Shown here: piece after piece, positions 47,336 to 55,907 of the stretch
Layout of the letters: the number at the start of each line of letters is the position of its first letter
Position numbering within the stretch: the first letter of the stretch is position 1
Assembly: GCF_943181415.1 (NCBI RefSeq)
Contig: NZ_CALPBZ010000001.1
Coordinates: 744,001 to 808,000 of the forward strand
From: Microbacterium sp. Marseille-Q6648
GTDB taxonomy: Bacteria > Actinomycetota > Actinomycetes > Actinomycetales > Microbacteriaceae
Length of the DNA stretch: 64,000 nucleotides
Direction of reading: 5' to 3'
The notes under the pieces: model-generated
Databases searched by the model: none
What the model saw: only the letters and a program-made list of their open reading frames with translations
Told to the model about the DNA's origin: nothing
Made by a program: the position numbers and the translations under genes

Positions 47336-48117
47336 GTCGACCCGCCTCACCGGTACCCGGAACCCAGTCGGTCGCGCGCGCGGCCCGGTTGCTGCGGCTG
47401 GTGACCGCCGCGGGCGGCGAGGGCGTCGGCGTCGCCGATCTGGCCACACGTGCGGAGCTCACCCGCCCCACCACCCATCGCCTCCTCGCCGCGCTGCGGG
47501 CCGAGGGGCTGGTCGACCAGGACGACGCGACCGGGCGGTGGATGCCGGGGCCGGAGCTCTACCTGATGGGCACCGTCGCGGCATCCCGCTACGACGTGAC
47601 CGACGTCGCGCGCGACATCGTCCGCTCGCTCGCCGTCCGCACCGAGGAGAGCGCGTTCCTCTCGGTGCGCCGCGGCGACGAGACGGTGTGCCTGCTGCGC
47701 GAAGAGGGAAGCTTCCCCATCCGATCCTTCGTGCTCTCGGAGGGGGTGCGGTTCCCGCTCGGAGTGGCGTCGGCGGGCCTGGCGATCCTCGCCTTCCTCC
47801 CGCCTCACGATGTGGACAGCTACTTCGCTCGGCACCCCGAGCTGGAGGAGAGGTGGGGTCGCGCGCACGGCGAGCAGCGGCTCCGTGCGCGACTGCGCGA
47901 GACCCACGCGCGCGGCTACGCCGTCAATCCCGGACTCATCGTCGAGGGCAGCTGGGGCATGGCCGCCGCCGTCTTCACCCGCGAGGGGCACCCGCAGTGG
48001 GCGCTGAGTCTCACCGGGGTGGAGTTCCGCTTCGGTCCCGAGCGGGTGACCGAGCTCGGCCGCACCCTGCTGGCCCACGCGCACCAGCTCACGACGCGCA
48101 TCGCCGGCGGGCGTTGA
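47329..48117 (+). CDS. IclR-family transcriptional regulator
   Basis: The protein has about 262 residues from GTG 47329; another in-frame GTG at 47299 would add ten residues. The winged helix lies at about 12-75 (S-V-A-R-A-A-R-L-L start, T-R-P-T-T-H-R-L-L-A-A-L recognition helix), and the IclR effector domain at about 85-255, with the P-L-G-V-A-S-A-G-L-A-I-L-A-F motif. The 47329 start is preferred because of the promoter spacing and operator position. It likely controls the scoA-scoB-thiolase and bdhA genes in response to a keto or hydroxy acid. Confidence 0.88.
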   Translation: MDSRPASPVPGTQSVARAARLLRLVTAAGGEGVGVADLATRAELTRPTTHRLLAALRAEGLVDQDDATGRWMPGPELYLMGTVAASRYDVTDVARDIVRSLAVRTEESAFLSVRRGDETVCLLREEGSFPIRSFVLSEGVRFPLGVASAGLAILAFLPPHDVDSYFARHPELEERWGRAHGEQRLRARLRETHARGYAVNPGLIVEGSWGMAAAVFTREGHPQWALSLTGVEFRFGPERVTELGRTLLAHAHQLTTRIAGGR

Positions 48118-48133
48118 GCACCGCGCCGACGGG

Positions 48134-49054
48134 TCAGACCACCGGCGCGGCGAGCTCCTCGAGCACGACCCGTGCCACCACGTCGGCCCCGGCAGGCGAC
48201 ATCACGATCGTGTAGTGGTTGAACCCATCCACGCGCTCGTGCCGGACACCCGGATAGACGGCCAGCATGCGAGAGAGATGCTGCGGCGCGTACAGACCGG
48301 GTGGCTCGTCGCGGAGCCCTCGTGGCACCGTGATCAGGCGGGTCGGATGCCGCATACCCGCCAGCGCGTGGGGAAGCGCCCCTCCGGTGTTCATGTCGAG
48401 GGTGTCTTCGGCGGTCGTGCGGTAGCTCGTCGCCGGACGCAGGGCGCCGTCGCCGGCGTCGACGAGGTCGTACGCGAGGTAGCGCTCCAGCTCATCCGAC
48501 CAGGCCTCGGTGAACGCGGGGTGCGCGCGCCAGAAGGCGAAGTACTGGGCCACGTCGGCGAAACGCATCGAGAGTCGTTCGGCGGTGGGCCCGAGGATGC
48601 CCGCGACGAGGGCGTCGGCGTCGAGCCCGACCGGCACGTCCAGCGGCAGGCCGCCGTCGACGAGCACCAGCCGCGCGACGCGCTCGGGATGCCGGTCCGC
48701 CACGACGACCGATACGAACGCGCCCATGGAGTGACCGATCACGAGCGTGCGCGAGATGCCCGCGGTATCGAGGACGGCGGCGAGGTCGTCGGCGTGAGCG
48801 GCCATGCCCGCGAGGCCCGCCAGTTCGTTGCTGCGCCCGCGTCCGCGAAGATCCGGCGCGACGACTCTGACGCCGGGGAGGCGGTCGACGACGAACGGCC
48901 ACGCCAGGTGCGACGCCGTCACCCCGTGCACGAGCAGCACGGTCGGCGCGCCCGGTGCGGGGTCGACGGGCTCCCACACCCCGGCGCACATCGTTCCTCC
49001 CGGGACGGCCACGTCGATCGTGCGGTAGCGGTGGGCGGCGGTGACGGTCGTCAT
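48134..49054 (-). CDS. Alpha/beta hydrolase
   Basis: The 306-residue protein has the oxyanion-hole motif L-V-H-G-V-T-A-S-H-L-A-W at about 41-52, nucleophile elbow I-G-H-S-M-G-A-F (Ser at about 108), and a late His in F-N-H-Y (about 285). There is no signal peptide. Its ATG overlaps the bdhA stop by four bases, so it is coupled to a 3-hydroxybutyrate dehydrogenase. A role as esterase acting on 3-hydroxybutyrate esters or oligomers is possible but not shown by the sequence. Confidence 0.85.
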   Translation of the reverse strand: MTTVTAAHRYRTIDVAVPGGTMCAGVWEPVDPAPGAPTVLLVHGVTASHLAWPFVVDRLPGVRVVAPDLRGRGRSNELAGLAGMAAHADDLAAVLDTAGISRTLVIGHSMGAFVSVVVADRHPERVARLVLVDGGLPLDVPVGLDADALVAGILGPTAERLSMRFADVAQYFAFWRAHPAFTEAWSDELERYLAYDLVDAGDGALRPATSYRTTAEDTLDMNTGGALPHALAGMRHPTRLITVPRGLRDEPPGLYAPQHLSRMLAVYPGVRHERVDGFNHYTIVMSPAGADVVARVVLEELAAPVV

Positions 49055-49809
49055 CGCGCCGTCCACCCGCCGTCCATCGTGTACGAGGCGCCCGTGACCA
49101 TGCCCGCAGCCTCCGAGACGAGCCACCCGGCGAGAGAGGCGACCTCCTCGGGTTCGACGAGGCGCTTCACGGCCGTCTCCGCGAGCATGATCTTCTCGAC
49201 CACCTCCCCCTCGGGGATCCCGTGGATGCGCGCCTGATCGGCGATCTGCTTCTCGACGAGCGGCGTGCGCACGTACGCCGGGTTGATGCAGTTACTCGTC
49301 ACGCCGTGCGCACCCCCCTCGAGCGCCGTCACCTTCGACAGCCCCTCGAGCCCGTGCTTGGCCGACACGTACGCCGACTTGAACGGCGAGGCGCGCAGTC
49401 CGTGCGCGCTCGAGATGTTGATGATCCTCCCCCACCCGCGCTCGTACATCTTCGGCAGTGCCGCGCGCACGAGCAGAAACGGGGACTCGAGCATGAGCCG
49501 CAGCAGCAGCCGGAACGTGTCGGGGTCGAACTCCTCGATCGGACTGACCCGCTGGATCCCGGCGTTGTTGACGAGGATGTCGATGTCGAGCACGAGGTCA
49601 TCCAGCGCTCGGGTGTCGGACAGGTCCGTCACCCATGCCTCGCCCCCCACCTCGTCGGCGGCGGAGCGCGCGGCATCCTCCTGCATGTCGGCGATGATGA
49701 CGTGCGCACCGCGTCGGGCGAGCTCCCGGGCACACGCGAGGCCGATCCCGCCGGCGCCGCCGCTGACGAGCGCGCGGCGTCCGGCGAGGTCGGGAGGAAC
49801 GTCTGTCAT
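49051..49809 (-). CDS. bdhA: 3-hydroxybutyrate dehydrogenase (SDR family)
   Basis: The 252-residue short-chain dehydrogenase has the NAD motif S-G-G-A-G-G-I-G at about 16-23, N-N-A-G-I-Q at about 84-89, and the catalytic Ser and Y-V-S-A-K-H-G tetrad part. The I-Q-R-V-S-P-I-E-E-F and H-G-L-R-A-S-P-F-K-S-A-Y segments are characteristic of 3-hydroxybutyrate dehydrogenases. It would oxidise 3-hydroxybutyrate to acetoacetate, the substrate of ScoAB. Confidence 0.88.
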   Translation of the reverse strand: MTDVPPDLAGRRALVSGGAGGIGLACARELARRGAHVIIADMQEDAARSAADEVGGEAWVTDLSDTRALDDLVLDIDILVNNAGIQRVSPIEEFDPDTFRLLLRLMLESPFLLVRAALPKMYERGWGRIINISSAHGLRASPFKSAYVSAKHGLEGLSKVTALEGGAHGVTSNCINPAYVRTPLVEKQIADQARIHGIPEGEVVEKIMLAETAVKRLVEPEEVASLAGWLVSEAAGMVTGASYTMDGGWTAR

Positions 49810-49914
49810 CGCCGCAATCTATGAACCGGCGGCCGTCCCGTCAAGCGCCCACCACATGACCGCCCAGACGGCAACCCCCCGCGCTACCGCGCGGCGTCGG
49901 TTAGCGTCCCCGGT

Positions 49915-50154
49915 ATGAAGAGCACAGACATCGCCTGGAACGAGCAGGCTCGCGCCAAGATCCTCGATGACGCCGACCGCGTGCTGCGCGAAGCCGTGGT
50001 CGATATCGCCCGCACGTCGCCGGACATCAGCTCGGACGACGCCTACAAGGAACTCAACGCACGTCTCAAGGACCAGTTCATCGACTGGGAGCCGGGGCCG
50101 GATCTGCGGACCTACGCCGACGCCATCGCGGCCGGCGAGGTCGAATTCGAGTGA
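49915..50154 (+). CDS. Small acidic protein, unknown
   Basis: The 79-residue soluble protein is acidic and mostly helical (R-A-K-I-L-D-D-A-D-R-V-L-R-E-A-V-V-D at about 13-30). No family is recognised. Codon use matches neighbouring genes, and the ATG follows a typical leader. The stop codon abuts the encoded CCA of the tRNA-Lys on the other strand, so the gene probably has no separate terminator. Function unknown. Confidence 0.65.
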   Translation: MKSTDIAWNEQARAKILDDADRVLREAVVDIARTSPDISSDDAYKELNARLKDQFIDWEPGPDLRTYADAIAAGEVEFE

Positions 50155-50230
50155 TGGTGCACCCCCTGGGACTTGAACCCAGAACCCACTGATTAAGAGT
50201 CAGTTGCTCTGCCGATTGAGCTAGAGGTGC
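50155..50230 (-). tRNA. tRNA-Lys (CTT)
   Basis: The cloverleaf has acceptor stem GCACCTC with GGGGTGC, D-arm AGCTCAATCGGCAGAGC, anticodon loop CTCTTAA (anticodon CTT), and T-arm GGTTCAAGTCC. The discriminator is A and CCA is encoded (50155-50157). Confidence 0.95.
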
Positions 50231-50324
50231 GAGATTCGCAACGGGGCGAACCGAGGGTCAACATTACCATCACGATTGCGACACCGGAAATCGAGGCCAT
50301 GCCGCGCCGGTTATCCTTGATGCC

Positions 50325-51155
50325 GTGACCCCTCCCTCCCCCGCCACGGCTTTCGACGCGCCGTTCGACGGGGATCTCCAGGCAGATCTCGCCCTGGCTC
50401 TCCGGCTCGCCGACGCCGCCGACGCGGCATCCATGGCTCGCTTCGACGCAGCCGACCTCGACGTGCAGACGAAGGCGGACGACACCTTCGTGACCGAGGC
50501 CGATCTCGCCACGGAGCGCGCGATCCGGTCGCTGATCACCGACGAGCGACCGGACGACGGGGTCTTCGGCGAGGAGTTCGGCGCCTCGGGCGATACCGCA
50601 CGGCAATGGATCATCGACCCGATCGACGGAACGTCGAACTACCTCAAGGGCATCCCGATGTGGGCGACGCTCATCGCCCTCTCGATCGACGGCATCCCCC
50701 GGGTGGGGGTCGTCAGCCAGCCGGCCATCGGACGACGCTGGTGGGCAGCCACCGGGCTCGGCGCATGGACGAACACGTCGGATGCCGCTGCGCGACGACT
50801 CGCCGTGTCGGCCGTGGACGACGTCGCTCGGGCGAGCGTCAGCTTCCAGAGCATCGCGCAATGGGATGAGGCCGGCCGCACCGACGCGCTGCTGCGTCTT
50901 TCGCGCGCGGTGTGGCGCGACCGCGGGTACGGCGACGCGTGGCCCTACATGCTGCTCGCGGAGGGACGGCTCGAGCTCGTCGCCGAGTTCGACGTGAAGG
51001 AGTACGACATCGCCGCGCACGTCCCCATCGTGCGCGAGGCCGGCGGCCGGTTCACGTCGTTCGACGGCGACGACACCCTGTCGGCTCGCTCCTCCCTCGC
51101 CACCAACGGGCTGCTGCACGACCGATTCCACGACCTCCTCCATGCCACCGACTGA
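50325..51155 (+). CDS. hisN: Inositol-monophosphatase family, histidinol-phosphatase-like
   Basis: The 276-residue Mg-dependent phosphatase starts at GTG. Metal ligands are seen in V-F-G-E-E-F-G (about 82-88), W-I-I-D-P-I-D-G-T-S-N-Y (about 97-108) and late in F-D-V-K-E-Y-D. The Y-G-D-A-W-P-Y-M-L-L-A-E-G-R segment resembles actinobacterial HisN histidinol-phosphatases, which supply the last phosphatase step of histidine synthesis. An inositol or other sugar-phosphate substrate cannot be excluded. Confidence 0.85.
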   Translation: MTPPSPATAFDAPFDGDLQADLALALRLADAADAASMARFDAADLDVQTKADDTFVTEADLATERAIRSLITDERPDDGVFGEEFGASGDTARQWIIDPIDGTSNYLKGIPMWATLIALSIDGIPRVGVVSQPAIGRRWWAATGLGAWTNTSDAAARRLAVSAVDDVARASVSFQSIAQWDEAGRTDALLRLSRAVWRDRGYGDAWPYMLLAEGRLELVAEFDVKEYDIAAHVPIVREAGGRFTSFDGDDTLSARSSLATNGLLHDRFHDLLHATD

Positions 51156-51174
51156 CCCCGCTCGGAGCCTCTCG

Positions 51175-51756
51175 ATGACTCATCCCCACCGCCGTCTCGG
51201 TGCCGCCCTCGCGCTCACCGCCGCGGCTCTGCTCTTCGCCGCCTGCGCTTCGCCGCAGGACCCGGCCACCGCCGGCGAAGAGACGGCGACGCCGGTGCCC
51301 GTGGACACCCCCGCTGCCACGCCCTCGGGCGATCCCGACGTCGAGCCGGGCGCCGATCCCACGTGCGAGACGCTCATCCCCGCCGACATGGTCGCGGAGT
51401 TCGAGGAGATCGGGTGGACCGCCCAGGCCCAGCCGTTCTGGGTGGGCGAGGTCCAGCTCACCGAAGGTCTCATGTGCGTGTGGGCCGACTTCGACGGACC
51501 CGCCGGAGACCACCTGCAGATCTTCGGATGGTCCGAGATCTCCGACGAGGACGCGGCGGCGGCCCAAGAGCAGCTCGAGGCACAGGGCTGGATCCGCGAA
51601 GAGGCCGAGGACGGCGTCTACGTCACCGAGAACCCCGACACCACGATCGCCACCGATGACGAGGGCTACGGACTGACCTACCTGTTCACGGACGGCACGG
51701 TCACCCACGCCGACACGAAGCAGGGTCTCGTCCTCATCGAGTGGCCTCGCACCTGA
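51175..51756 (+). CDS. Secreted lipoprotein, unknown
   Basis: The 193-residue protein has a lipoprotein signal ending in lipobox F-A-A-C (Cys23), a 40-residue Pro/Thr/Glu-rich linker, and a compact domain starting with C-E-T-L-I-P-A-D. A later Cys in L-M-C-V-W-A probably pairs with it. The start ATG at 51175 has GGAG about 8 bases upstream; a frame start overlapping hisN gives no signal peptide. No family was recognised. It may be co-transcribed with hisN. Confidence 0.75.
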   Translation: MTHPHRRLGAALALTAAALLFAACASPQDPATAGEETATPVPVDTPAATPSGDPDVEPGADPTCETLIPADMVAEFEEIGWTAQAQPFWVGEVQLTEGLMCVWADFDGPAGDHLQIFGWSEISDEDAAAAQEQLEAQGWIREEAEDGVYVTENPDTTIATDDEGYGLTYLFTDGTVTHADTKQGLVLIEWPRT

Positions 51757-51895
51757 CCCTGCACCTGAACCTGCCCTCGCACGCCTTGCCACATCGTGCG
51801 CGCTCCGCGCAACCCCCACGCGTGGTCGGCATAGGCCGGGTTCACTGAGATCTCGCTGACGCGGGTGCACCGCGCACCCGCCACCGGAGGTCACG

Positions 51896-52975
51896 ATGAG
51901 CCGAGACACGCGCAACCGCCCGAAGGGCGATGCCGACCATGCCCCCGCCGCGGAGCACCCCGACAAGCCGGACTCCCCCGGCCAGATCGAAGGTCGCTCC
52001 TGGAAGTACGTGGTCCGCAAGACCGTGCGTGAGTTCTCGGATGATCAGTGCACCGACATCGCCGCGGCCCTGACCTACTACGGCGTGCTGTCGTTCTTCC
52101 CCGGCCTCATCGCCGTGTTCTCGCTCCTCGGTGTTCTCGGACAGGGCGACGACGCGGCGGACACGCTCCTGGGCATCGTGCAGTCGGTGGCGCCGGGAGA
52201 CACGGCAGAGGCTCTCCGCGGGCCCATCGAGCAGGTCGCGGGCTCCCCCGCCGCCGGTTTTGCACTCATCACCGGAATCGTGCTCGCGATCTGGTCTGCG
52301 TCGGGCTATGTCGGCGCCTTCAGTCGCGCGATGAACAGGATCTACGAGATCGACGAAGGCCGGCCGTTCTGGAAGCTCAAGCCGCTGCAGCTGGGCGTCA
52401 CCGTCATCACCGTGGTCCTGGTCACCCTGGCGATGGTGATCCTCGTGGTGACCGGACCGGTCGCAGACGCGGTCGGCGCAGCGCTCGGCCTCGGCTCGGC
52501 GGTGACTGCGGTGTGGAGCATCGTCAAGTGGCCGGTGCTGGCGGTGATCGTCGTCGTCGCACTCGCGATCCTCTACTACGCGACGCCGAACGCCCGCCAG
52601 CCGAAGTTCCGCTGGATCACGCTGGGCGCGCTGCTGGCGATCCTCGTGCTGGCCATCGCCACCGCACTCTTCGCCGTCTACATCATCAACTTCTCGAACT
52701 ACGACCGCACCTACGGGTCGCTCGCCGGCGTCATCGTCTTCCTGCTCTGGCTGTGGATCGCGAACATCGCCCTCCTCTTCGGCGCGGAGTTCGACGCCGA
52801 GCTCGAGCGCGGCCGACAGCTTCAGGCGGGCATCGCCGCGGAGCGGGACATCCAGCTCCCTCCCCGTGACACGCGTCGCAGCGACAAGGCCGCGGAGAAG
52901 GAGCGCGCCGACATCATCGAGGGAAGGCGCATCCGCCAGCAGCACGAAACCCCCTCGGCGCCCGACAACAAGTGA
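51896..52975 (+). CDS. YihY/BrkB family inner membrane protein
   Basis: The 359-residue protein has a hydrophilic N-terminus (about 1-45), six predicted helices between about 55 and 295, and a charged tail. The family motifs A-A-A-L-T-Y-Y-G-V-L-S-F-F-P-G-L at about 61-76, W-S-A-S-G-Y-V-G-A-F and the late Y-G-S-L-A-G-V-I-V-F-L-L-W-L are present. YihY proteins are widespread but their transport role is unsettled; the old label ribonuclease BN is incorrect for them. GGAGG lies 4 bases ahead of the ATG. Confidence 0.9.
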   Translation: MSRDTRNRPKGDADHAPAAEHPDKPDSPGQIEGRSWKYVVRKTVREFSDDQCTDIAAALTYYGVLSFFPGLIAVFSLLGVLGQGDDAADTLLGIVQSVAPGDTAEALRGPIEQVAGSPAAGFALITGIVLAIWSASGYVGAFSRAMNRIYEIDEGRPFWKLKPLQLGVTVITVVLVTLAMVILVVTGPVADAVGAALGLGSAVTAVWSIVKWPVLAVIVVVALAILYYATPNARQPKFRWITLGALLAILVLAIATALFAVYIINFSNYDRTYGSLAGVIVFLLWLWIANIALLFGAEFDAELERGRQLQAGIAAERDIQLPPRDTRRSDKAAEKERADIIEGRRIRQQHETPSAPDNK

Positions 52976-53428
52976 TCAGCCGCCCCGGGGACGAGCGGCA
53001 CCTCCCTCGGCGAGATAGGCCAGACGACGGAGGGTCTCTTCGTTGCGCCAATGCAGCATGAGATCCATCAGCGGACGAGGCACCCACCGCCCCGGGCCGC
53101 GCACGGGGACCTCCTCCAGGCGGACGACGCAATCACCTCCCCGAGCGGTGACGGCGAGCGTCACCCGGGCCTCGCCCATCGGCCATCCCCGCGCACGCAT
53201 CACCATCCGCCGGGGTGGGTCGAGCTCCTCGGCGATGGTCCTGTCGTCGATGAGCATCGGCCACACGCCGAACGAGTGGTGCAGTTCGGACCGCTCCGCG
53301 GGCCAGGCGGCGTCCACCCGGCGCATCCGGGATGCCCCGACGACCCAGCTCGGGTACAGCCAGCCGTCGGCCAAGACCTCGAACACCCTCTCGGGGGTGC
53401 AGCGCAGCACGCGCGCGTTGCGTGACAT
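52976..53428 (-). CDS. SRPBCC (START-like) family protein
   Basis: The 150-residue protein shows the SRPBCC pattern: an N-terminal strand, then P-E-R-V-F-E-V-L-A-D-G-W-L-Y-P-S-W-V-V-G at about 12-31, and a long C-terminal helix (P-L-M-D-L-M-L-H-W-R-N-E-E-T-L-R-R-L). Such proteins hold small lipophilic ligands in a cavity or act as polyketide cyclase-like enzymes. Its stop directly adjoins that of the YihY gene from the other strand. The ligand is unknown. Confidence 0.8.
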   Translation of the reverse strand: MSRNARVLRCTPERVFEVLADGWLYPSWVVGASRMRRVDAAWPAERSELHHSFGVWPMLIDDRTIAEELDPPRRMVMRARGWPMGEARVTLAVTARGGDCVVRLEEVPVRGPGRWVPRPLMDLMLHWRNEETLRRLAYLAEGGAARPRGG

Positions 53429-53637
53429 CCGCGTCCTCCTGTCGTCACCGGATCGATGGCGCGACGATAGGCCAACCCGCCGGCCCTCGCCGAGGACCTT
53501 GCGTGGACGGCGCTCGTATGTTCCGGGACAGGCGAGGCACCGGCGGTACACCGCGACGCCGGCGCACGCAACCCGGTTCGACCACGGCCGCGGGCACCGT
53601 AGCCTCGTACCCCGTCCCCGATCTCAGAGGAGCACTC

Positions 53638-53805
53638 ATGAACAGCTCACCCGTCCCGTCGCTCAACCCTGACGAAGAAGGCAACCCCGCGAGCGACCTG
53701 AAGACCGACGTCATCAAGGACGTCGAGCGGGAGCACACCATCACCGGCGATGTCGTCGGACCCAGGAGCGACGAGATCCCCGACGAGAAGTCCGACCGGG
53801 CGTAA
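53638..53805 (+). CDS. Small acidic protein, unknown
   Basis: The 55-residue hydrophilic protein is rich in Asp, Glu, Pro and Ser and likely disordered. It contains D-L-K-T-D-V-I-K-D-V-E-R-E-H. A strong ribosome binding site (AGAGGAG, 6 bases before ATG) is the main evidence that it is translated. No family is recognised. It lies 46 bases ahead of the UbiB-family gene and may share its transcript. Confidence 0.62.
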   Translation: MNSSPVPSLNPDEEGNPASDLKTDVIKDVEREHTITGDVVGPRSDEIPDEKSDRA

Positions 53806-53851
53806 CCGCCCGCATCGCCCTCGACGGTGAATACGCCGTCAGAATCAGAGG

Positions 53852-55549
53852 GTGAGCCTTCCGCGACTGACCCGCCCGCCGCGCTTCGCAGAGTTCGCGG
53901 CGGCGGGGGCCGGGGATCGTCCGCTGAACAGCCGGCAGCGTCGTGCTCGATTCCGTGAGATCTTCGGCATCGCGCGCCGGCACGGCCTGTTGCCGTTCGG
54001 CCGACTGGACTTCAGCCGCGACCCGGCGACGAGCGCGATGCGCCGCCGACAGGCGAAGGGCCTGCGCTCGGCACTCGAGACCGCAGGCGGCGGATTCATC
54101 AAGGCGGGTCAGCTCCTCTCCACGAGAGACGACCTCCTGCCGCCCGAGTGGGTCGCCGAGCTCTCACATCTGCAGAAGAGCGTCGCACCGGCGGACCCGG
54201 ACGAGGTCGCCGCCCTCTTGGCTGCCGAGTGGGGTCCGCGCCGCGAACTGCTGAGCGCCTTCGACGACGAACCGGCCGCAGCGGCATCCATCGCCCAAGT
54301 GCACCGCGGGCGACTCGCGGACGGCCGCGAGGTGGCGGTCAAGGTCCAGCGACCGGGGATCGTTCCGCTGCTGGCGTGCGACATCGACATCATGCTGCGC
54401 ATCGCCAGGTGGCTCACGCTCGGCTCGGCACAGGCCCGGCAGGTGGGGATCGAAGGCGTCGCACGTCAGTACGCCGACGATCTGCGGCGGCAGGCCGACT
54501 TCGCCAGCGAGGCCGCCAACCTCGCCGCGCTCTCGGCTTCAGCACGACGAGCCGCCGACGAAGTGCTGATCCCCGACCTCGTTCCCGAACTCAGCACCGC
54601 GCGTGTGCTCGTGATGGAGTACGTCGAAGGTCCGACGCTCGCCGACCTGGGCGACGACCTCGACGCTCCCGTCGACGACGCGCTTCGGACGGTGCTGTCG
54701 TCCTTCCTCCGTCAGATGGTGATCGACGGCGCGTTCCACGCTGATCTGCACCCCGGCAACATCATCCTGACCGGCGACGGACGGCCGGCGCTGATCGATT
54801 TCGGGTCGGTCGGTCGGATCGACAGCGAGCTGCGCGACACCGTGCAGGAACTCGCGATCGGATTCCTCACCGGCGATACCCGTCGGCTCGGTGACGCCGC
54901 ATTGCGGATCATGCCGATCGACGACCCCGATCAGCAGCGGGCGTTCCGCCGCGACCTGGCGCGGTTCGTCACGCACGAGCTCGGTGACGGCTCGCAGGTG
55001 ACGCTTCAGACCGTCGACCGTGCCTCCGACCTCTTCCTTGCGTACGGCTCCCCGCTGCCGCCCGATCTGCTCGCCGCCGCCCGCGCCTTCGCCATCCTCG
55101 AGGGAACCGTGCGCACGAGCGCGAGGCAGTTCGACATCCTCGCGGAATCGCGATCGCTGGCCAACGGGCTGATCATGACCCAGCTCGCGCCGGCGTCCAT
55201 CGGCCGGATGCTGGGCGACACCGCACTCGGAATGGTGCCGAGGCTGCGGCGATTGCCCAACCTGGTCGATCAGATCGTCGGCGACCTGGCGGCGGGCGAC
55301 CTCAGCGTGAATGTGCGGCTGCTGGCCGATCCGCGCGACCGCCGGATGCTGACGAGCTTGGTGCGCCGAGCCACGACGTCGGCCATCGGGGGCGTGCTCG
55401 CCGCGGCATCCCTCGTCCTTCTCGCACTGCCGCCCATGGACGGCGCGCTCCTGCCCATGCCGGTCGCCGCCGCCGGTCTCGGCGCCGGGGCCGCGGGACT
55501 TCTCGGCTGGACCGCGGTGGACGCCGTGCGCGCCCGACGCCGCCGCTGA
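53852..55549 (+). CDS. AarF/UbiB (ABC1/ADCK) family protein kinase-like protein
   Basis: The 565-residue protein starts at GTG. The atypical kinase elements are present: K-A-G-Q in G-F-I-K-A-G-Q-L-L-S-T-R-D-D (about 75-88, the KxGQ signature), A-A-S-I-A-Q-V-H-R-G (about 146-155), V-A-V-K-V-Q-R-P-G with the ATP Lys, and F-H-A-D-L-H-P-G-N-I with I-D-F-G-S. Two C-terminal helices (about 515-560) anchor it to the membrane. Relatives support quinone synthesis or lipid-linked processes by an ATPase activity. Confidence 0.9.
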   Translation: MSLPRLTRPPRFAEFAAAGAGDRPLNSRQRRARFREIFGIARRHGLLPFGRLDFSRDPATSAMRRRQAKGLRSALETAGGGFIKAGQLLSTRDDLLPPEWVAELSHLQKSVAPADPDEVAALLAAEWGPRRELLSAFDDEPAAAASIAQVHRGRLADGREVAVKVQRPGIVPLLACDIDIMLRIARWLTLGSAQARQVGIEGVARQYADDLRRQADFASEAANLAALSASARRAADEVLIPDLVPELSTARVLVMEYVEGPTLADLGDDLDAPVDDALRTVLSSFLRQMVIDGAFHADLHPGNIILTGDGRPALIDFGSVGRIDSELRDTVQELAIGFLTGDTRRLGDAALRIMPIDDPDQQRAFRRDLARFVTHELGDGSQVTLQTVDRASDLFLAYGSPLPPDLLAAARAFAILEGTVRTSARQFDILAESRSLANGLIMTQLAPASIGRMLGDTALGMVPRLRRLPNLVDQIVGDLAAGDLSVNVRLLADPRDRRMLTSLVRRATTSAIGGVLAAASLVLLALPPMDGALLPMPVAAAGLGAGAAGLLGWTAVDAVRARRRR

Positions 55550-55622
55550 GCGGGCTCGGGCGCTCGCGCTCGGCAGTCCCGCCGCACGTGCTCGCACAAC
55601 GGCTGCGGGACGAAGGTCTTAT

Positions 55623-55820
55623 CGCCGTCGCCCGCAACGCGAGCACAGTGGAGACAGGACAGATCCGGCGGAGCGATCGGCGCCCCGCGAGTCGGTCCAG
55701 GAAGGGGCCGAGCACGGCGAAGCCGGGGCCCGCGTGCCCCTCATCTTCGCGCTCGTGCTCATCGCGGCCTTCATCCTCGTCAACGCGGCGAGCGGACTGC
55801 TGGTGATGCTGTTCGGCTGA
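55623..55820 (+). other. Possible tail-anchored microprotein frame without a start
   Basis: In this otherwise empty 358-base gap (55550-55907) one frame encodes E-R-S-A-P-R-E-S-V-Q-E-G-A-E-H-G-E-A-G followed by a strong membrane helix (R-V-P-L-I-F-A-L-V-L-I-A-A-F-I-L-V) and the ending G-L-L-V-M-L-F-G. No ATG or GTG starts this frame upstream of the helix; the first GTG is at 55734, inside it. A GTG at 55648 lies in the +1 neighbour frame, so one lost base could explain the absence of a start. It may be a small decayed or mis-sequenced membrane-protein gene. Confidence 0.35.
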
Positions 55821-55907
55821 CCCGGCGCCCGCGGTGGCCATTGACGCAGGCCGATCGCCTTGCGATGCTGGCGCCACACCTTCGGTGCTGGGGAGACGAG
55901 GTCGGCG

